This document shows positions 61,503-64,000 of a DNA stretch of 64,000 bases, one piece after another. The notes below the pieces were generated by a model that worked only from the letters and a program-made list of their open reading frames with translations, searched no databases and was not told where the DNA came from. Made by a program: the position numbers and the translations under genes. This DNA comes from Oscillibacter sp. (GTDB lineage Bacteria; Bacillota; Clostridia; Oscillospirales; Oscillospiraceae), in contig JAGBDS010000042.1 in NCBI GenBank assembly GCA_017937405.1, positions 1-64,000 on the forward strand, written 5' to 3'. Every line of letters starts with the position of its first letter. Positions within the stretch are counted from its first letter, which is position 1.

Positions 61503-61544
61503 AAGAACAGGGTGCGAGGGAATCATTCCTCGCACCCTGTTCTT
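61503..61544. terminator. bidirectional terminator after the SLH remnant
   Basis: A 17-bp perfect stem (61503-61519 with 61528-61544) lies between the SLH remnant and the convergent kinase gene. Its strength is consistent with an originally functional SLH gene. Confidence 0.88.
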
Positions 61545-61578
61545 GCACCTATTTACTTTGGAGCTTGCAGCAGGGGAT

Positions 61579-62838
61579 TCACAGCACCATTCTCAATCGA
61601 AACCAACCATCTGACGCCTCAAACTGATAGACGGCGCCATACTTTTGGCAGAAAGAAGAAATCGACTGAACTCCCAAGCCATGATCCTCCCGCTCAGAAA
61701 TGGGTAAGCCCTTCTCATCAAACCGCACCTTATTTGCATAGGGATTTCCGATTTCCAGCATCAGTCCGGGTCGGGCAATGACCTTGCAGTACAGTTCCCG
61801 CTTCTCCTCGGGCAATTCCGTGCAGGCGTGGATGGCATTTTCCAGGGCATTGGCAAAGACAATGGCCAACTCGCCCTCATCGACCGGGAGCGTGTCCGGC
61901 AGAGCGATTTTCGCATCCACCCGCACGCCCTGACGTTGCGCCTGATCGAAATAGGTGGAGAATACCGCATCCAGTACGGGCGGGCGGCACCAGTGTGTTG
62001 TCTTGTGCTCATCCAGCCGCTTCTGCGCCGCATTGAGGAAATCCAATGCGGCCGTCTGTTCGCCCCGAGCCACCAGCTCGGCCACTGTCTGGAGACGGTG
62101 GCGCAGGTCGTGGCGCTCGGTGCGGATGGATTCCTCCGCCGTCCGCACCGCCTCCATCCGATTTTGCAGAGCGGATAGCTGCAAAGCGGACATCTGGGCG
62201 CTGTGCCGGGCTTCCATTTCCTTTCGAACGCTGGAAAAGAGAAACATGAGCACCGTGTAAAACCCCATCATCAGCAGGGTAACGGCGGGTTTCAGAACGG
62301 TACTGCTCAGATCCCGACCCACATAGCCGGGGATCAGGTAAATGACGATCGCATAATAAGCCGCCATCACCAGGCAGATGAGCCACCAGCCATGGCGCAG
62401 CTCCAGCAGAATCTGAAGAAAGAGCGGGCGCAGAAAGCGCAGAAGGAACCAAAGGACGAGGGGCGTGATCAGGACATAGGCCAATACCATCGCCCAGACC
62501 CGGTTGCCGGACAGATAGTAGACCAGACCGGCCATGTGCTGAACCACGGTACAGAACAGAACGGTAGACAGAAACTGGAACACCAGCCGCCAGCCCCGAT
62601 AACGGCTCAGGCAGGTAAACAGCATCAGGGCGGGAAGATGCACTGCCGGCGTATAGAGCCGCACTGTGGCCTCAATCCCCAACGCACAGTAAATAAGGAT
62701 CAGCGCCGCCATGAGCAAAATCGTGGTGCCGTAGACGGCCAGCGCGTTTTGCCTGCGGGAAAGTCGACTGTCCACAAACAGCAGCACCATGGTCATACCA
62801 AGGACTGTCATATACAACAGAATGCCCAACGCTACCAT
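61579..62838 (-). CDS. AgrC-like GHKL sensor histidine kinase
   Basis: The 419-residue protein has six or so membrane segments in residues ~1-200, a dimerisation/phosphotransfer region with ERHDLRHRLQTV (~255; His in RHDLRH), and a GHKL ATPase domain with an N box FANALENAIHAC (~340) and a G-rich HGLGVQSI. This is the HPK10 class, which often senses cyclic peptides, as AgrC does. The start at 62838 has GGAGGAG upstream and overlaps the regulator stop by 7 bases. No agrB or agrD gene is visible in the window. Confidence 0.88.
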   Translation of the reverse strand: MVALGILLYMTVLGMTMVLLFVDSRLSRRQNALAVYGTTILLMAALILIYCALGIEATVRLYTPAVHLPALMLFTCLSRYRGWRLVFQFLSTVLFCTVVQHMAGLVYYLSGNRVWAMVLAYVLITPLVLWFLLRFLRPLFLQILLELRHGWWLICLVMAAYYAIVIYLIPGYVGRDLSSTVLKPAVTLLMMGFYTVLMFLFSSVRKEMEARHSAQMSALQLSALQNRMEAVRTAEESIRTERHDLRHRLQTVAELVARGEQTAALDFLNAAQKRLDEHKTTHWCRPPVLDAVFSTYFDQAQRQGVRVDAKIALPDTLPVDEGELAIVFANALENAIHACTELPEEKRELYCKVIARPGLMLEIGNPYANKVRFDEKGLPISEREDHGLGVQSISSFCQKYGAVYQFEASDGWFRLRMVL

Positions 62839-63572
62839 GACGGTGTCTCCTCCAGCCAGTATCTGCCCCACGCGCTCTTGAACGCGGCTGCCGCAGTGCG
62901 CGGCAGCGCTACAGCCGCGCCGTTGTCCAGCAGGGCGGTCTGGCCGTTTACCCCGGCCACATGCTGGAGATTGAGCACGAAGCTGGCTCCGCAAGGGCAG
63001 AACCGGGAATCCGCCAGAAGCGGGGCGGCCATCTCCATGAACGGCATCCGGATCGTCTGGGAATCCACCATACCGTCGGTGCAGTAATAGCGCATAATCC
63101 TGCCCACCCGTTCCACATATAAAATGCGGTCCAGCAGGATACGCCGGGGGCCGGTTGATGTCGGAACCACAATGCCGTTGCTTCGCCGCCCGTCCAGCTT
63201 ATCCGCCGCCGCATCCAGAACCCGGAACAGTTTCTCTTCCTCCACAGGTTTGAGCAGATAAAAGAAAGCCCCCACATCGTAGCTGTCGGCAGCGAAGTCG
63301 TTGGAGCTGGTCAGATAAATGATTTCGCCGCCATCTCCCAGCTCGCGCAGCCTTCGCCCGGTCTGGATGCCATTCAGCCACGGCATGAGAATGTCCAGCA
63401 GATAAAAATCAAATCCGTTTTGTGTTCTGGCCTGTTCCAGCAGAGCCTCTCCGCTTTCAAAGGAGACCACCTGCCCGTTCACCCCGGGACGGATATGGAG
63501 CCAGGTGCGCACCAGCGCCGCCGTTTTTTCCCGGTGTTCCGGCGCATCGTCACAGACCGCGATCCTCAGCAC
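62832..63572 (-). CDS. LytTR-family response regulator
   Basis: The 246-residue protein has a receiver domain (acidic CDDAPEH; phosphoacceptor Asp in YLLDILMPW near residue 58; LLKPVEEEKL) and a LytTR DNA-binding domain in the C-terminal half (GRRSNGIVVPTSTGPRRIL, then ILYVERVGRIMRYY). The start is GTG at 63572 with GAGGGAGGG upstream; a longer frame to 63782 overlaps the divergent promoter region and has no such site. It pairs with the AgrC-like kinase and lies divergent to a secreted-protein gene, a likely target. Confidence 0.9.
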   Translation of the reverse strand: MLRIAVCDDAPEHREKTAALVRTWLHIRPGVNGQVVSFESGEALLEQARTQNGFDFYLLDILMPWLNGIQTGRRLRELGDGGEIIYLTSSNDFAADSYDVGAFFYLLKPVEEEKLFRVLDAAADKLDGRRSNGIVVPTSTGPRRILLDRILYVERVGRIMRYYCTDGMVDSQTIRMPFMEMAAPLLADSRFCPCGASFVLNLQHVAGVNGQTALLDNGAAVALPRTAAAAFKSAWGRYWLEETPSW

Positions 63573-63785
63573 GGGTATCCCTCCCTCCTCAAATTTTACG
63601 CAGAAAGACACGAATTCTGCACAAGAAGCCAAAATGCGTATCGAATGATTTATACTCAAGATAACATGTTCGATTTGGCCCGTCAAGCGGTCGCTCTGAA
63701 GAAATGCGGAAAGAGGGAACCACCGTTCTTTTCCCGCTGAGCGCTGAGCAAAGAAACGCTTTGCTTGAAACAGGAGGAACAAGCG

Positions 63786-64000
63786 ATGAAAAAGAGAATT
63801 ATAAGCATTCTGCTCTGTCTGACGATGTTCGTGACGCTGCTGCCCACCACGGCGTGGGCGGACAATGTGGACGACCCGGATCCGCAGGAGGAAGTCATAC
63901 AGGAGCAGCCTTCTCCCGAAGAAGGAGGTCCCGTACCCGAGGAGCCTGAGTGCGAGGAAGATGAGCCCGCGCCCGGGGAAGATGAGCCCGCCCCCGCGCT
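63786..64000 (+). CDS. secreted acidic Pro/Glu-rich protein (partial, runs off the window)
   Basis: The first 71 codons are visible and the frame is open at the window end. A Sec signal peptide (KRIISILLCLTMFVTLLPT, cleavage near AWA-DN, residue ~26) is followed by a Pro/Glu/Asp-rich linker with short repeats such as DEPAPGE. AGGAGG lies 8 bases upstream of the ATG. The protein is probably a large surface or secreted protein; its main domains lie outside the window. It is divergent from the LytTR regulator. Confidence 0.8.
   Translation, partial: MKKRIISILLCLTMFVTLLPTTAWADNVDDPDPQEEVIQEQPSPEEGGPVPEEPECEEDEPAPGEDEPAPA

Noticed and set aside
63683..63898. A 71-codon minus-strand frame across the start of the secreted protein
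   Set aside because: It is antisense to a signal peptide with a good ribosome binding site on the plus strand and has no coding features.

Overview
The window reads as a gut-type Firmicute of class Clostridia, most like the Oscillospiraceae (Flavonifractor/Lawsonibacter/Oscillibacter-like). The evidence is a GC-rich chromosome with AGGAGG ribosome binding sites, SLH-domain surface proteins, a T-box upstream of thrS, sigma-A promoters and Gram-positive ICE families. The genus is an inference; no 16S rRNA gene is present.

Region 1 (1-26.5 kb) is ordinary chromosome, nearly all on the minus strand. It holds an alpha/beta hydrolase (plus strand), a MacA/MacB-like ABC operon ending in an SLH-domain protein, a TAXI-type TRAP transporter (fused permease plus lipoprotein receptor), pyruvate carboxylase, and T-box-controlled thrS. 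These are followed by pgsA, rimO, recX, recA, prmC and a DUF1385 gene. Last come a two-component operon containing an EcsC-family gene and a lipoprotein with DxDxDG calcium-loop repeats.

Region 2 (about 26.7-61.2 kb) is an integrative conjugative element (ICE) or its relic, next to a tRNA-Leu(CAA). Its left half is cargo: three ArdA-like antirestriction paralogues, DUF4314 and DUF3849 proteins, a D12-class adenine methylase, an AbrB-like protein and a SpoVG-like protein. A surface module follows: membrane-anchored protein, sortase, copper-amine-oxidase-N-like protein and a 1734-residue thioester/Cna-B pilin-like protein. Next are a DUF3852 protein and a C40 peptidase. The right half is DNA processing: oriT-like region, MobC-like protein, MobP-type relaxase with Sel1 repeats, CHC2/toprim (DUF3991) protein and VirD4 coupling protein. 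An SOS cassette (SRAP protein, LexA box, Y-family polymerase), two XRE regulators and a SLOG protein complete it. No VirB4, VirB6, PrgI or integrase gene is visible, and a fusion scar at about 45.86 kb marks where the mating-channel genes would be expected. The element therefore looks unable to transfer itself, although its mobilisation genes are intact.

Region 3 (61.2-64 kb) returns to chromosome-like sequence: a truncated SLH gene, an AgrC-like kinase and LytTR regulator pair, and the start of a secreted acidic, proline-rich protein.

The most notable observations are a short Met-rich C-terminal tail shared by about twelve otherwise unrelated ICE proteins, and three ICE leaders with a common terminator-plus-competing-arm design. 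Others are a one-base frameshift that removes the catalytic aspartate of the SOS polymerase, a giant surface protein that ends exactly at LPRTGY with no membrane anchor, and the T4SS deletion scar.
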